Positions 25,945 to 34,845 are shown, counted from the stretch's first letter. The stretch is DNA of 64,000 bases from Aldehydirespirator sp028819505 (GCA_965207755.1 OZ242297.1:3720001-3784000); one strand, 5' to 3'. Made by a program: numbers and translations. The notes: generated by a model from the sequence alone, not told the origin.

Positions 25945-27391
25945 GGCCGCTCGGGCAGGTCGCAGCCTCGCCGTGGTGGCGGCGCCGGGGGTAGATGAAG
26001 GCGAACAGCACGAGGTTGCACAGGTAGCCGCCGGCGCACACCATCCACACCGTGTTGTAGGCGGCCAGCTGGGCTGCGGCGCCGTCGGGCTGGCCGATCA
26101 TCGCGAACGCGATGGCGATGGCGAACGCCACCGAGAGCTGGAAGAAGGTGGTGCGGCCGGCGGTGGCCATCGCGAAGCGCTCCGGGGGGATGTCGCGCAG
26201 CGCAGCGCCCACCAGCTGCGAGAAGCCGGTGCCTGCCGACACTCCCACCAGGACGGTGGCCACCAGCAGGCGCGCCAGCGAGGCCTCGGTGGAGACGGTC
26301 GCAACGAGCCACAGCAGCCCTGCCATGCCGCAGGCCGATCCGGCGGTGAGGAGGGAGGCGTTGCCGATGCGGTCGGCGAGGCGGCCGGCCTGCGGCGCGA
26401 CCAGGAACGAGACCAAGGGGCCGACCGAGTATGCGAGACCGGTCTCCAGCGCGGACCATCCCCAGACCTCCTGGATGAAGGTCGGCAGCGGCACGAGCAG
26501 GGCGAAGAACCCGATCGCGAAGAACAGCGAGCCGAGGTTGCCGAGCACGAACGAACGGATGCGGAGCAGCCGGAGGTCGAACAGGGGCGCGGGGTGGTGC
26601 CGGCTGCGCCACGCGAAGGCGGCCACCAGCAGCGCCCCGGCCGCGAAGCAGGCGACGGTGGCCGCGGCGGTCCATCCCCATGCCTCGCCCTGGACGATTC
26701 CGAGGATGATCGCGCCGACGCCCACCGACGCCAGGGGCACGCCGATCAGGTCCACACGGGCCGCCGGCGCTCCTGCGGGTCCGAGCGGCCCGTGAGCGGA
26801 GCGGAAACGCGCTGGAGGCGGGACGGTCTCGGGCAGGACTCGTGCGCCGATCACCAGGGCGGCCAGGGCCACGGGCACGTTGACATAGAACACGGCCCGC
26901 CAGCCGAAGGCCTCGATGAGCACTGCGCCCAGGGCCGGTCCGACCGCTGCGGCCAGACCGCCCATGGCACCCCAGGCGCCGATGGCTGTCTGATGGCGGC
27001 TCCGGGGGAACGCGTCGAACAGCAGCGCCAGCCCGGCCGGATACTGCATGGAGCCGCCCACCGCCTGCAGGACCCGTGCCCCGATGAGCATCCCGATGCT
27101 GGTGGAGGCGCCGGCCGCGACGGAGCCCAGCGCGAACAGGGCCAGCCCGGTGCGGAACACCCGCTTGCGGCCGTAGCGGTCGGCCAGCCAGCCCGACAGC
27201 AGCAGCAGGGCGGCCACAACGATCGAGTATGCGTTCACCACCCACGACAGGGAGGCCGGCGTGGTGCCCGCCAGCGCCGCCCGGATCCTGGGCAGCGCCA
27301 GCGCGATGATCGTGACCTCCATCGCGACCATGAAGACGGCCACCGAGACCACCGCAAGTGTCAGCCAAGCCGGCCGCGATACCCGTTCCAT
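25940..27391 (-). CDS. MFS transporter, EmrB/QacA (DHA2) type
   Basis: A 483-aa drug/proton antiporter-type permease with about 14 hydrophobic segments, the count expected for the DHA2 family. TM1 is followed by motif D1 (MVAMEVTIIALALPRI), and the loop after TM2 has the MFS motif A variant WLADRYGRKRVF (about 75-86). The TM5 antiporter motif region reads AVGPALGAVLIEAFGWR. It would export a hydrophobic or cationic compound from the cytoplasm; the substrate is unknown. The start at Met 27391 is preferred, with an alternative three codons upstream. It lies upstream of the LLM oxidoreductase in the same direction, with 153 bp of repeat-containing sequence between. Confidence 0.88.
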   Translation of the reverse strand: MERVSRPAWLTLAVVSVAVFMVAMEVTIIALALPRIRAALAGTTPASLSWVVNAYSIVVAALLLLSGWLADRYGRKRVFRTGLALFALGSVAAGASTSIGMLIGARVLQAVGGSMQYPAGLALLFDAFPRSRHQTAIGAWGAMGGLAAAVGPALGAVLIEAFGWRAVFYVNVPVALAALVIGARVLPETVPPPARFRSAHGPLGPAGAPAARVDLIGVPLASVGVGAIILGIVQGEAWGWTAAATVACFAAGALLVAAFAWRSRHHPAPLFDLRLLRIRSFVLGNLGSLFFAIGFFALLVPLPTFIQEVWGWSALETGLAYSVGPLVSFLVAPQAGRLADRIGNASLLTAGSACGMAGLLWLVATVSTEASLARLLVATVLVGVSAGTGFSQLVGAALRDIPPERFAMATAGRTTFFQLSVAFAIAIAFAMIGQPDGAAAQLAAYNTVWMVCAGGYLCNLVLFAFIYPRRRHHGEAATCPSGP

Positions 27392-27595
27392 TCTGCACAA
27401 CTCTACGGATCGGTGCGGCCGGGAACCGCAGCCGCCCCTGCCGATGTCGGTAATATGGGGAAAGAAGCTCTACTCTGATTAGACGTAGGGCGAGCCGTCG
27501 CGCTAGGTTCGAGCCCGGCTCGGGCCTCATTGGCGAGGCTCCCGCCGACAGCGCTACGGTTTCGCGGCAACACAACCACACCCGCAGGGGGAGAA

Positions 27596-28996
27596 ATGGC
27601 CACTGATCTTGAGAGGTTCGTCACCGCCGACGGACGCGAGGAGCAGATCCGAGAGGTGGAGGCCCGCATCGAAGCCGACGACATCCGGTACCTGTACTGC
27701 CAGTTCGTCTCAGTCACGGGACGGATCATGGGCAAGGGCATACCGGCGAAGCACTTCGGCATGATCGCCCGCAAGGGATTCCAGCTCGTCTACGGCTCTA
27801 CCGCCAACCTCTTCATCGACCGCCACGGGAACTACATCGGCTATGGCCCCGAGGCCCGCGAGCTCGTCGGCATCGGCGAGCCCGAGACGTTCATGCCCCT
27901 GCCCTGGGACTCCAGGACGGCCCGGGTGTGGTGCACGCTGTTCCGGGGCCGCGAGGAGGAGGTCGACGGCGGCGCCTACCTGACCTCGGACTGCCGCGGG
28001 AACCTCCGGCGCCTCCACGCCGACTTCGAGGCCAAGCACGGGCTGCACCTGCGGGCCGGATGCGAGCCCGAGATGATGTGGCTCAAGGCCGACGCCGACG
28101 GCAAGCCCACCGTCGAGGGCATGACCAAGCCCAACTGCTACCACATCGACCAGTTCGCCGAGCTCCAGCCCCTCATCCACAGGGTGATCGAGTACTGCGA
28201 GGCCATGGGCCTGGACATGATCCAGGGCGACCACGAGGACGCCCCCGGCCAGCTCGAGCTGAACTTCAACTTCGACCGGGCCGAGCTCACCGCCGACCGG
28301 CTCACCACCTACCGCCAGGTCTGCAAGCAGGTGGGCCGCGAGCTCGGGGCCTTCCCCTGCTTCATGCCCAAGCCGTTCATGGGGGTGTCGGCCAACGGCT
28401 GCCACCACAACATCTCGCTGTGGGACGCCGACGGCAACAACAAGTTCATGCCCACCGGCGACAACCCGCAGCTGCCCGGCCCGGTCGGCATGAAGGCCAT
28501 CGGCGGGATCCTCGAGCACGTCCGGGCCCTGACCTGCCTGACCTCGCCGACGGTCAACTCCTACCGCCGTCTGTGGGACACGGGCTTCTGGGCGCCGGTG
28601 TTCGCGGACTGGGGATTCCAGAACCGCACCACCGCCCTGCGGGTCAGCGCCCCGGGCCGCTTCGAGTACCGCTCGGTGGACAGCGCGGTCAACCCGCACC
28701 TGTCGTTCGCGGGCCTGCTGCAGGCCATGGACGACGGCCTGGACCGCGGCCTCGACCCGGGCGAGCCCGAGGAGCGCAACATCTACGAGGCCATGGAGGC
28801 GGGCAAGCCGGTCCAGAAGATCCCGCTCACGCTGGGCGAGGCCTTGGAGGCCCTGCGCAGCGACGAGGTCGTCATGCGGGCCCTGCCCGGCGAGATGAGC
28901 AAAGTGTTCTTCCACTACAAGGACGACGAATGGGAGCGGTTCCTGGCCACCGTGTCGGACTGGGACGTCGAGGAGTACCTGGACGTCCTGCCCTAG
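27596..28996 (+). CDS. gmaS: Gamma-glutamylmethylamide synthetase (GS family)
   Basis: A 466-aa glutamine-synthetase-fold enzyme. Seen: CEPEMMWL metal ligand strand (about 155-162), DHEDAPGQLELNF (about 211-223), NGCHHNISLW (about 263-272) and the SRFEYRS-type loop GRFEYRS (about 358-364). This is the GlnT/GmaS branch, not GlnA. GmaS ligates methylamine to glutamate with ATP to give gamma-glutamylmethylamide, the first step of the N-methylglutamate pathway. The three N-methylglutamate synthase subunits directly downstream support that role over ammonia assimilation. ATG 27596 has a strong GGGGGA ribosome binding site; the 195-bp gap upstream, between divergent genes, must hold the operon promoter, but I see no clear consensus there. 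Confidence 0.82.
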   Translation: MATDLERFVTADGREEQIREVEARIEADDIRYLYCQFVSVTGRIMGKGIPAKHFGMIARKGFQLVYGSTANLFIDRHGNYIGYGPEARELVGIGEPETFMPLPWDSRTARVWCTLFRGREEEVDGGAYLTSDCRGNLRRLHADFEAKHGLHLRAGCEPEMMWLKADADGKPTVEGMTKPNCYHIDQFAELQPLIHRVIEYCEAMGLDMIQGDHEDAPGQLELNFNFDRAELTADRLTTYRQVCKQVGRELGAFPCFMPKPFMGVSANGCHHNISLWDADGNNKFMPTGDNPQLPGPVGMKAIGGILEHVRALTCLTSPTVNSYRRLWDTGFWAPVFADWGFQNRTTALRVSAPGRFEYRSVDSAVNPHLSFAGLLQAMDDGLDRGLDPGEPEERNIYEAMEAGKPVQKIPLTLGEALEALRSDEVVMRALPGEMSKVFFHYKDDEWERFLATVSDWDVEEYLDVLP

Positions 28997-29047
28997 CGGC
29001 CCTGAGACCGGAAGAACCCGAGAGACCTTCAACAAAGGGGTAGCACC

Positions 29048-29977
29048 ATGTGCGGCATAGCCGGCGTGATCCACCGGGACGGCACCGCCGATGTCGGCGC
29101 CGAGCTCACGGCCATGCTCCAGTCGATGAAGCACCGCGGGCCGGACTCCACCGGCTACGCGGTGTACGGGCCGGCCGACGACCTGGTCGTGATCCGCTTC
29201 GTGCTGGCCGAGCCCAACAAGAGCACCGGCTTCGGGATGGAGGAGCGGCTGGAGCGCAACCGGGCCGAGGTCGAGAGCCGGCTGGCCAAGATCGGCGCCG
29301 AGGTGGCCACCGTCACCAGCGACACCGGCTACGCCTTCCGGGCCACCATCCGCTACGGCGGCGACCTCAAGGCGCTGGCCGACTACCTCGAGGACGTGCC
29401 CGGCTGCGAGGTGCTGTCGCTGGGCAGCTCGCTGGAGATCATCAAGGACTTGGGCGACGCCGAGACGGTCAGCGGCCAGTACGACCTGGGCTCGTTCCGG
29501 GGCACCCACGGCATCGGCCATGTGCGCATGGCCACCGAGTCGGAGGTCGACCTGGCCAGCGCGCACCCGTACTGGGCCTACCCGTTCGCGGACGTGGCCG
29601 TGGTCCACAACGGCCAGCTCACCAACTACCACCAGTGGCGGCGGCGCCTGGAGCAGCACGGCCACCGCTTCCAGAGCGAGTGCGACTCCGAGATCATCGC
29701 GGTGTACCTGGCGGAGTACATGGCTCGGGGCCTGTCGCTGGAGACGGCCATGAAGCACAGCCTCGACGACCTTGACGGCGTGTTCACCTACGTGTGCGTC
29801 ACCGGCAACGAACTGGGCATCGCCAAGGACGAGATGGCGGCCAAGCCGCTGGTCCTGTTCGAGTCCGACCCGCTCGTGGCGGTGGCCACCGAGGAGGTCG
29901 CCATCCGGTCCCTGGTCGAGCGCGAGGTCGAGACCCGCGACCCGTACGAGCGCGAGGTTCTGGTATGGCAGGTCTGA
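29048..29977 (+). CDS. mgsA: N-methylglutamate synthase subunit A (class II amidotransferase)
   Basis: A 309-aa Ntn-hydrolase of the class-II glutamine amidotransferase type. Cys2 directly follows the initiator Met (MCGIAGV), as needed for the N-terminal nucleophile; HGIGHVRMATES (about 156-167) and VHNGQLTNY (about 188-196) are the other family signatures. In MgsABC this subunit corresponds to the amidotransferase domain of glutamate synthase. It releases methylamine or ammonia from gamma-glutamylmethylamide for transfer to 2-oxoglutarate on the other subunits. There is an AAAGGGG ribosome binding site before the start. A copy of the dispersed 48-bp repeat lies 39 bp after the stop. Confidence 0.85.
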   Translation: MCGIAGVIHRDGTADVGAELTAMLQSMKHRGPDSTGYAVYGPADDLVVIRFVLAEPNKSTGFGMEERLERNRAEVESRLAKIGAEVATVTSDTGYAFRATIRYGGDLKALADYLEDVPGCEVLSLGSSLEIIKDLGDAETVSGQYDLGSFRGTHGIGHVRMATESEVDLASAHPYWAYPFADVAVVHNGQLTNYHQWRRRLEQHGHRFQSECDSEIIAVYLAEYMARGLSLETAMKHSLDDLDGVFTYVCVTGNELGIAKDEMAAKPLVLFESDPLVAVATEEVAIRSLVEREVETRDPYEREVLVWQV

Positions 29978-30194
29978 GAGGCCGAGCGGGTTGGCGAGTG
30001 CGTTCGGCCCATACGGGCGAGGCCGTGGCCCGAGCGGCCCGTGAGCGCAGCGAACAAGAGCGGGAGACACTCGACTCCAGCCGGTCCGGAAGGGAGCGGG
30101 TCGTCTCTGCGACCGCCGGGGTCGGCGTGAGCGTCGCACGGGCCGCCCTCGGAAGAGGAGTGTGTTCGCGTCGCCGGTCCGGAAGGGAGCGCTG
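29978..30194 (+). repeat. Repeat-bearing gap between mgsA and mgsB
   Basis: This 217-bp gap holds copy A of the dispersed 48-bp repeat (30017-30064) and two identical 18-bp direct repeats, 30081-30098 and 30174-30191, both containing GGAAGGGAGCG. The second 18-bp copy supplies the ribosome binding site for mgsB. An ORF runs through the gap in several frames but looks like repeat-derived read-through, not a gene. Confidence 0.7.
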
Positions 30195-30989
30195 ATGCCC
30201 GGTTCAGGTTCACGCAGCGGCGTCAGCTACGACGCCCGGGGGCTGGTCGAGCCCCATGCGGACATGCCCGACAACATCGAGGTCGACGGCGGCCGGGCCC
30301 GCTTCGACGCGGCCGACCTGACCATCCGGCAGATCAACATGGCGCTGCGCAAGCTCATCTACAACGACGGCGTCGGTGACGTCACCGTGTTGAACCCGTC
30401 CTCCAAGCACTCGCTGGCGGTGGGGATCCTCAAACGGTGCCGGATCCACTTCGAAGGCAGCCCCGGCTGGTTCGCCTGCGGGCTCATCGACGGCCCCGAG
30501 GTGACCATCAACGGCCGGGTGGGCTGGTCGGTGGCCGAGAACATGATGTCGGGAGTGGTGACCATCGAGCGCAGCGCGGGCTCGCTCACCGGCGCGGCCA
30601 TCCGCGGCGGCGACCTGATCGTCAAGGGCGACGTCGGGGCCCGCACCGGCATCGACCAGAAGGGCGGCACCATCATCGTCACCGGCGACGTAGGCATCAA
30701 CACGGGGTTCATGATGCAGCGGGGCCGCCAGATCATCTGCGGCAACGCCGGAATGAACCTCGGCGACTCCATGTACGACGGCGCCATCTACGTGGCCGGC
30801 AAGGTGCGCTCCCTGGGCGTGGACTGCGTGCCCGGCGACTGGACCGACGCCGATACCGAGCTGATCGAGCGTAAGTTCCGCATCCACGGGCTCGGCGACG
30901 CGCCCGAGTTCCAGAAGTTCGTGTGCGGCAAGCAGCTCCACAACTACGACGCGCTGGAGCCCTCCGAGCGCAAGCTCGTCATCCACTAG
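30195..30989 (+). CDS. mgsB: N-methylglutamate synthase subunit B (GXGXG domain)
   Basis: A 264-aa protein made of the GXGXG (alpha subunit C-terminal, right-handed beta-helix) domain of glutamate synthase. The repeated Gly-rich turns are clear from about residue 100 on: INGRVGWSVAENM, RGGDLIVKGDVGARTG, GGTIIVTGDVGINTG and CGNAGMNLGDSMYDG. It is the structural subunit that links amidotransferase and synthase parts in MgsABC. It has a good ribosome binding site (GGAAGGGAG) ahead of ATG 30195. The 217-bp gap before it is unusual in an otherwise tight operon; mgsC follows after 18 bp. Confidence 0.85.
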   Translation: MPGSGSRSGVSYDARGLVEPHADMPDNIEVDGGRARFDAADLTIRQINMALRKLIYNDGVGDVTVLNPSSKHSLAVGILKRCRIHFEGSPGWFACGLIDGPEVTINGRVGWSVAENMMSGVVTIERSAGSLTGAAIRGGDLIVKGDVGARTGIDQKGGTIIVTGDVGINTGFMMQRGRQIICGNAGMNLGDSMYDGAIYVAGKVRSLGVDCVPGDWTDADTELIERKFRIHGLGDAPEFQKFVCGKQLHNYDALEPSERKLVIH

Positions 30990-31007
30990 GGGGCGAGCGG
31001 AAGGGGA

Positions 31008-32408
31008 ATGGCTGTGACCGAAGTCAACAAGAGCACCGACGTCCTCGGCAAGAGCCGGATCTTCACGCCGGAGGTCATCAACGACATCCATGTGAAGTCC
31101 GAGCTCGGTCGCTACCGGATGAGGGGCTTCTCCATCTTCAAGAAGATCCCTCACTGGGACGAGTTGGTGTTCCTTCCCGGAACGCTCACCCGGTTCGTGA
31201 TCGAGGGCTACCGCGAGAAGTGCGAGACCAAGACGGTGATCGGCTCGCGCTTCGCGGCCAAGCCGCTGGAGCTCGAGGTCCCCGTCTACATCACCGGCAT
31301 GAGCTTCGGCGCGCTGTCGCTGGAGGCCAAGATGGCCCTGGCCAAGGGCGCTTCCATGGCCGGCACCGCCACCTGCTCGGGCGAGGGCGGGATGATCCCA
31401 CCCGAGCGCGACCTGTCCACCAAGTGGTACTACCAGATCATCCAGAGCCGCTACGGCTTCAATCCCCACCACCTGATGCTGGCCGACGCGGTGGAGTTCT
31501 TCATCGGCCAGGGCTGCAAGGTCGGCCTCGGCGGCCACCTCATGGGCCAGAAGGTCACCGAGCAGGTGGCCGAGATGCGCTCGCTGCCCGCGGGCATCGA
31601 CCAGCGCTCCCCGGCCCGGCATCCCGACTGGCTCGGCCCCGACGACCTGTCGTTGAAGATCCAGGAGGTGCGGGAGGCCACCGACTACCAGATCCCGATC
31701 CAGCTCAAGCTGGGCTCGGCCCGGGTCTACGACGATGTGCGCATGGCGGCCAAGTGCGGCCCCGACGTGATCTACCTCGACGGCGCCGAGGGCGGCACCG
31801 GCGCGGGACCCCACCTCGCCACCGAGGAGACCGGCATCCCGCTGATGGCGGCCATCCCCGAGGCTCGCCGGGCCCTCGAGGACGTGGGCTTGGCCGACGA
31901 CATCGACCTGGTGGTGGCCGGCGGCATCCGCAACGGCGGCGACGTGGCCAAGTGCCTGGCCCTGGGGGCCGACGCGGTGGCGCTGGGAACGGCCGCGCTG
32001 ATGGCGCTCAACTGCAACAAGGAGATCCCCGGGGTCACCGACTACGAGGGCACCGTCGGCGTGCCCGCGGGCGAGTGCTACCACTGCCACACCGGCCGGT
32101 GCCCGGTGGGGGTGGCCACCCAGGACGTGGAGCTGCGCAAGCGCCTCGACGTCGACGAGGCCGCCCTGCGGGTCTACAACTTCCTCATCACGCTGACCAT
32201 GGAAGTGCAGATGCTGGCCCGGGCCTGCGGCAAGACCGACATCCACTCGCTGGAGCCCGAGGACCTGGCCGCGCTCACCCACGAGGCCGCGGCCATGGCC
32301 AAGGTGCCCCTGGCCGGGACCAACTACATCCCCGGCGTCACCGAGGAGCGGACGCTCCAGGAGATACGGGACCTGTTCGACAAGCACGTCATCGACGGAG
32401 GCATGTGA
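31008..32408 (+). CDS. mgsC: N-methylglutamate synthase subunit C (FMN glutamate synthase)
   Basis: A 466-aa FMN-binding glutamate synthase domain protein. Seen: YITGMSFGALSLEAKMALAKGA (about 97-118) for FMN phosphate contact, SGEGGMIPPER (about 123-133), VIYLDGAEGGTGAGP (about 252-266), VAGGIRNGGDVAKCLALGADAVALGTA (about 304-330), and a three-Cys cluster CYHCHTGRCPVGVATQ (about 356-371) for the 3Fe-4S centre. It catalyses reductive transfer of the methylamino group to 2-oxoglutarate to give N-methylglutamate. ATG 31008 lies after a GAAGGGG ribosome binding site; GTG 31014 is an alternative. The next gene starts 1 bp after the stop. Confidence 0.87.
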   Translation: MAVTEVNKSTDVLGKSRIFTPEVINDIHVKSELGRYRMRGFSIFKKIPHWDELVFLPGTLTRFVIEGYREKCETKTVIGSRFAAKPLELEVPVYITGMSFGALSLEAKMALAKGASMAGTATCSGEGGMIPPERDLSTKWYYQIIQSRYGFNPHHLMLADAVEFFIGQGCKVGLGGHLMGQKVTEQVAEMRSLPAGIDQRSPARHPDWLGPDDLSLKIQEVREATDYQIPIQLKLGSARVYDDVRMAAKCGPDVIYLDGAEGGTGAGPHLATEETGIPLMAAIPEARRALEDVGLADDIDLVVAGGIRNGGDVAKCLALGADAVALGTAALMALNCNKEIPGVTDYEGTVGVPAGECYHCHTGRCPVGVATQDVELRKRLDVDEAALRVYNFLITLTMEVQMLARACGKTDIHSLEPEDLAALTHEAAAMAKVPLAGTNYIPGVTEERTLQEIRDLFDKHVIDGGM

Positions 32409-32409
32409 C

Positions 32410-32865
32410 ATGGCCGGATCAGCGAGCACGGGTGAGAGCCCGCGCGAGACCCGCACGGTCGCCATTGATGCGGAGGTGTTGGCAGGGAAGCGCTTCGCGT
32501 ACCAGGAGGACATGTCCCTGGTGTCCGACATCGACCTGCTGGCGGCCACCCCGGGCCCCGACATCAACTGGCTCGAGGACATCACCCTGCTGTCCGAGGA
32601 CGGGGTCCCCGCGGTGTTCGACCGCTACTCGAACTCGTTCCTCAAGATCTACTTCGACATCCCCGAAGGCCGCGAGGACGAGATCGCCCGCAAGGTGCTC
32701 GTCAGGCACCTCACCGAGGGCAACTCCTACGGGATCACCCTCAAGGACATCCATTGCAAGTTCCCGCAGGTCGAGTTGGGCCCTTGGGTCGAGGACTCAC
32801 CGATCGTGGGCGCCGACTGGAAGCAGCCGGTGCTGGAGGGTTGGACCGCCCCCGCCGGCCATTAG
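32410..32865 (+). CDS. Unrecognised 151-aa protein of the methylglutamate operon
   Basis: A 151-aa acidic soluble protein that I do not recognise. It starts 1 bp after mgsC and ends 30 bp before the FAD oxidoreductase, so it belongs to the same operon. Its second half (VPAVFDRYSNSFLKIYFDIP, then REDEIARKVLVRHLTEGNSYGITLKDIHCKFP) looks like an alternating beta-alpha fold with no cysteine pair. It therefore is not the four-Cys delta subunit (MgdB/SoxD) of N-methylglutamate dehydrogenase, nor clearly SoxG. An assembly factor or a folate-binding substitute subunit for the downstream oxidase are guesses from position only. Confidence 0.75.
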   Translation: MAGSASTGESPRETRTVAIDAEVLAGKRFAYQEDMSLVSDIDLLAATPGPDINWLEDITLLSEDGVPAVFDRYSNSFLKIYFDIPEGREDEIARKVLVRHLTEGNSYGITLKDIHCKFPQVELGPWVEDSPIVGADWKQPVLEGWTAPAGH

Positions 32866-32895
32866 AGGGGTCGAGCAGAAGGAGGGTTGGCAGCC

Positions 32896-34227
32896 ATGGG
32901 ACTTCCTAGCTCGGCGCGCTATGTGATCATCGGCGCCGGCATCCACGGTCTGTCGACCGCGTGGAGCCTGGCCCGGGAGCTGGAGTCGTCCGGCCGCGGG
33001 TCGGGCGGCGATGTGGTCGTGATCGACAAGACCGGTGTCGGCGCGGGAGCGTCGGGCATCGCGTGCGGCGTCGTGCGCAACAACTACTTCCAGCCGGCCA
33101 TGCGCGAGCTGATGGCCCACTGCGTGGACGTCTGGGAGAGCGATCCGGAGGCCTTCTCCTACCATCCGGTGGGCTACCTGCAGATCAGCCACGAGGCCAT
33201 GCGGTCCGACGTGGCCTCGATTCACGAGCAGCAGAAGGCCATCGGCTACTCGTCGACGTTCATCGAGGGCGCCGAGGAGTCGGCTCGCTACATGCGGGGG
33301 ATCTTCGACGACTGGCAGGCCCGGGGCGTCACCAGCGTGCTGCACGAGCACCGCGGCGGCTACGCCAACAACATGGCGTCGCTCAAGGGGCTGCTCGGCA
33401 AGGCCGAGGCCCAGGGGGTCGCCGTCGTGGGCGGCGTCACCGTGAACGGCTTCGACCGCGACGCCTCTGGAGCGGTAACCGCGGTGCTCACCGACCAGGG
33501 TCCCGTCGCCTGCGAGCAGGTGGTGGTGGCGGCAGGTCCGTGGGTGCAGCAGATATGGGCCATGCTCGACCTGCCGTTCAGCGTCGACGTGCTCGGCGGC
33601 GACGGCCGGCTCCATCGCCGGCCGACCTGGACCTACATGTGCCTGCAGGAGGGCACTCTGGCCGTCGATCCCGGCTACCTCACCGACAGCGACGGCAACA
33701 TGCCGCCCGTGGTCCACATCGACACCGATGCCCCGCTCCACGACGAGGCCGGCCTGGTCACCGAAGGCCCGTGGGGCGTCTACTACAAGCCCGACTTCTG
33801 CTTCGGCGGCGTGCAGGGCGGCTACGTGCCCTACGTCGTGGACAAGCCGGCTTCCGAGGTGGCCGTCGACCCCTACGGACCCGACTCGCCCGACTTCATC
33901 GTGGGCGAGGACTTCTACCGCACGTGGACCGCGGCGCTGGCCCACTGCCAGAAGCGCTTCGAGGGCAAGTCGCATCTCATGAGCACCGAGCCCTCCGGCG
34001 GCATCGGCAGCTTCTCGCCCGACAACTTCCCGGTGTTCGACACGTTCTGCGACAACGTCTACTTCATCGCCGACTCGAACCACGGCTACAAGATGATCGG
34101 CGTCGGCACGCTGGTGGCAAGGGAGATGCTGGGCGAGCCCCAGGCATTGCTGGAGCCGTTCCGGTGGTCGCGCTACGCCGAGGGCAAGCTCCACCCGGAA
34201 AGCAACTCGCCCTACCCCTGGAGTTGA
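32896..34227 (+). CDS. FAD-dependent oxidoreductase (sarcosine oxidase beta-like)
   Basis: A 443-aa DAO-family flavoprotein. The dinucleotide-binding motif VIIGAGIHGLSTAWSLARE is at residues 10-28 and a C-terminal FAD-contact segment is DSNHGYKMIGVGTLVARE (about 394-411). It resembles the beta subunit of heterotetrameric sarcosine oxidase and MgdA/SoxB of N-methylglutamate dehydrogenase, the last step of the pathway (N-methylglutamate to glutamate and a C1 unit). No SoxD, SoxA or SoxG homologue accompanies it, so it may work as a simpler oxidase, perhaps with the 151-aa protein upstream. ATG 32896 follows an AAGGAGGG ribosome binding site; an ATG inside MAAM, 9 bp upstream, is possible. Confidence 0.78.
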   Translation: MGLPSSARYVIIGAGIHGLSTAWSLARELESSGRGSGGDVVVIDKTGVGAGASGIACGVVRNNYFQPAMRELMAHCVDVWESDPEAFSYHPVGYLQISHEAMRSDVASIHEQQKAIGYSSTFIEGAEESARYMRGIFDDWQARGVTSVLHEHRGGYANNMASLKGLLGKAEAQGVAVVGGVTVNGFDRDASGAVTAVLTDQGPVACEQVVVAAGPWVQQIWAMLDLPFSVDVLGGDGRLHRRPTWTYMCLQEGTLAVDPGYLTDSDGNMPPVVHIDTDAPLHDEAGLVTEGPWGVYYKPDFCFGGVQGGYVPYVVDKPASEVAVDPYGPDSPDFIVGEDFYRTWTAALAHCQKRFEGKSHLMSTEPSGGIGSFSPDNFPVFDTFCDNVYFIADSNHGYKMIGVGTLVAREMLGEPQALLEPFRWSRYAEGKLHPESNSPYPWS

Positions 34228-34284
34228 CCGTCGAGCGAACAGCCCGGCGATCGCCACCATCACCGGTCAGCAGGAGCTTGGGGG

Positions 34285-34845
34285 TCAGCGCGGGCCGAAG
34301 ACGTCGTCCAGGCTGCAGGTGAAGCCCGGCAGGACGTCTGCGCCGTCGAGGGCGGCGTCGCCGCTGAGGGTGGTCACGGCGTGGTCGGGGCGATGGACGT
34401 CGATGGTGCGGTCGTCGGGATGTACGACCCACGCGAGCCGTACGCCGTGGCGCAGCCACATGCGGGCCTTGTCGTGGACCTCACGGCGGCTGTCGGACGG
34501 TGATCGGACCTCCGCCACGAGATCGGGCACAACCTCCGCGTAGCCCACGACATCGACATCGGGGTGCATGTTCGCAGCCGAGAAGTAGCCGACATCTGCG
34601 GCGCGCACCGTGTCGGGGTCGCGCTCGAGCCACACTCCGGCATCCGGGCCCACCACCGTGCCCAGCCCTGCGGCGTCGACAAACCCGAGCAGCGCGCTGC
34701 CGAGCCGCATGCCGATCTTGCTGTGTCGGATTCCTGAAGGCATCGTCTCGTGAAGCACCCCCTGGATCAAGTCGCCGCGCACCCCCTTGCCGTGCAGGCA
34801 CAGCAGGTCGTCGGCTGTCAATAGCTTGGTCTCAGTCAATGTCAT
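34285..34845 (-). CDS. Uma2-family (DUF820) nuclease-fold protein
   Basis: A 186-aa PD-(D/E)xK-fold protein of the Uma2/DUF820 family. Seen: the opening LLTADDLLCLHGKG, GDLIQGVLHETMPSG with the GELI-type turn, the catalytic block DLVAEVRSPSDSRREVHDKARMWL (about residues 110-133, Glu-x-Val followed by Lys), and a closing WVVHPDDRTIDVHRP. These proteins are widespread, often in multiple copies, and their biological role is unsettled. ATG 34845 (MTLTETK) is the typical family start; the frame is open 14 codons further. It is convergent with the flavoprotein gene. Confidence 0.85.
   Translation of the reverse strand: MTLTETKLLTADDLLCLHGKGVRGDLIQGVLHETMPSGIRHSKIGMRLGSALLGFVDAAGLGTVVGPDAGVWLERDPDTVRAADVGYFSAANMHPDVDVVGYAEVVPDLVAEVRSPSDSRREVHDKARMWLRHGVRLAWVVHPDDRTIDVHRPDHAVTTLSGDAALDGADVLPGFTCSLDDVFGPR

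Noticed and set aside
27710..30139. 809-codon open frame on the - strand opposite gmaS and mgsA
   Set aside because: It is the antisense of two well-supported enzymes; its sequence is low-complexity, rich in Val/Gly/His/Leu, as expected from GC-rich codon mirror frames.
30210..32585. 791-codon open frame on the - strand opposite mgsB and mgsC
   Set aside because: Antisense shadow of clear GXGXG and FMN synthase genes; no domain is recognisable.
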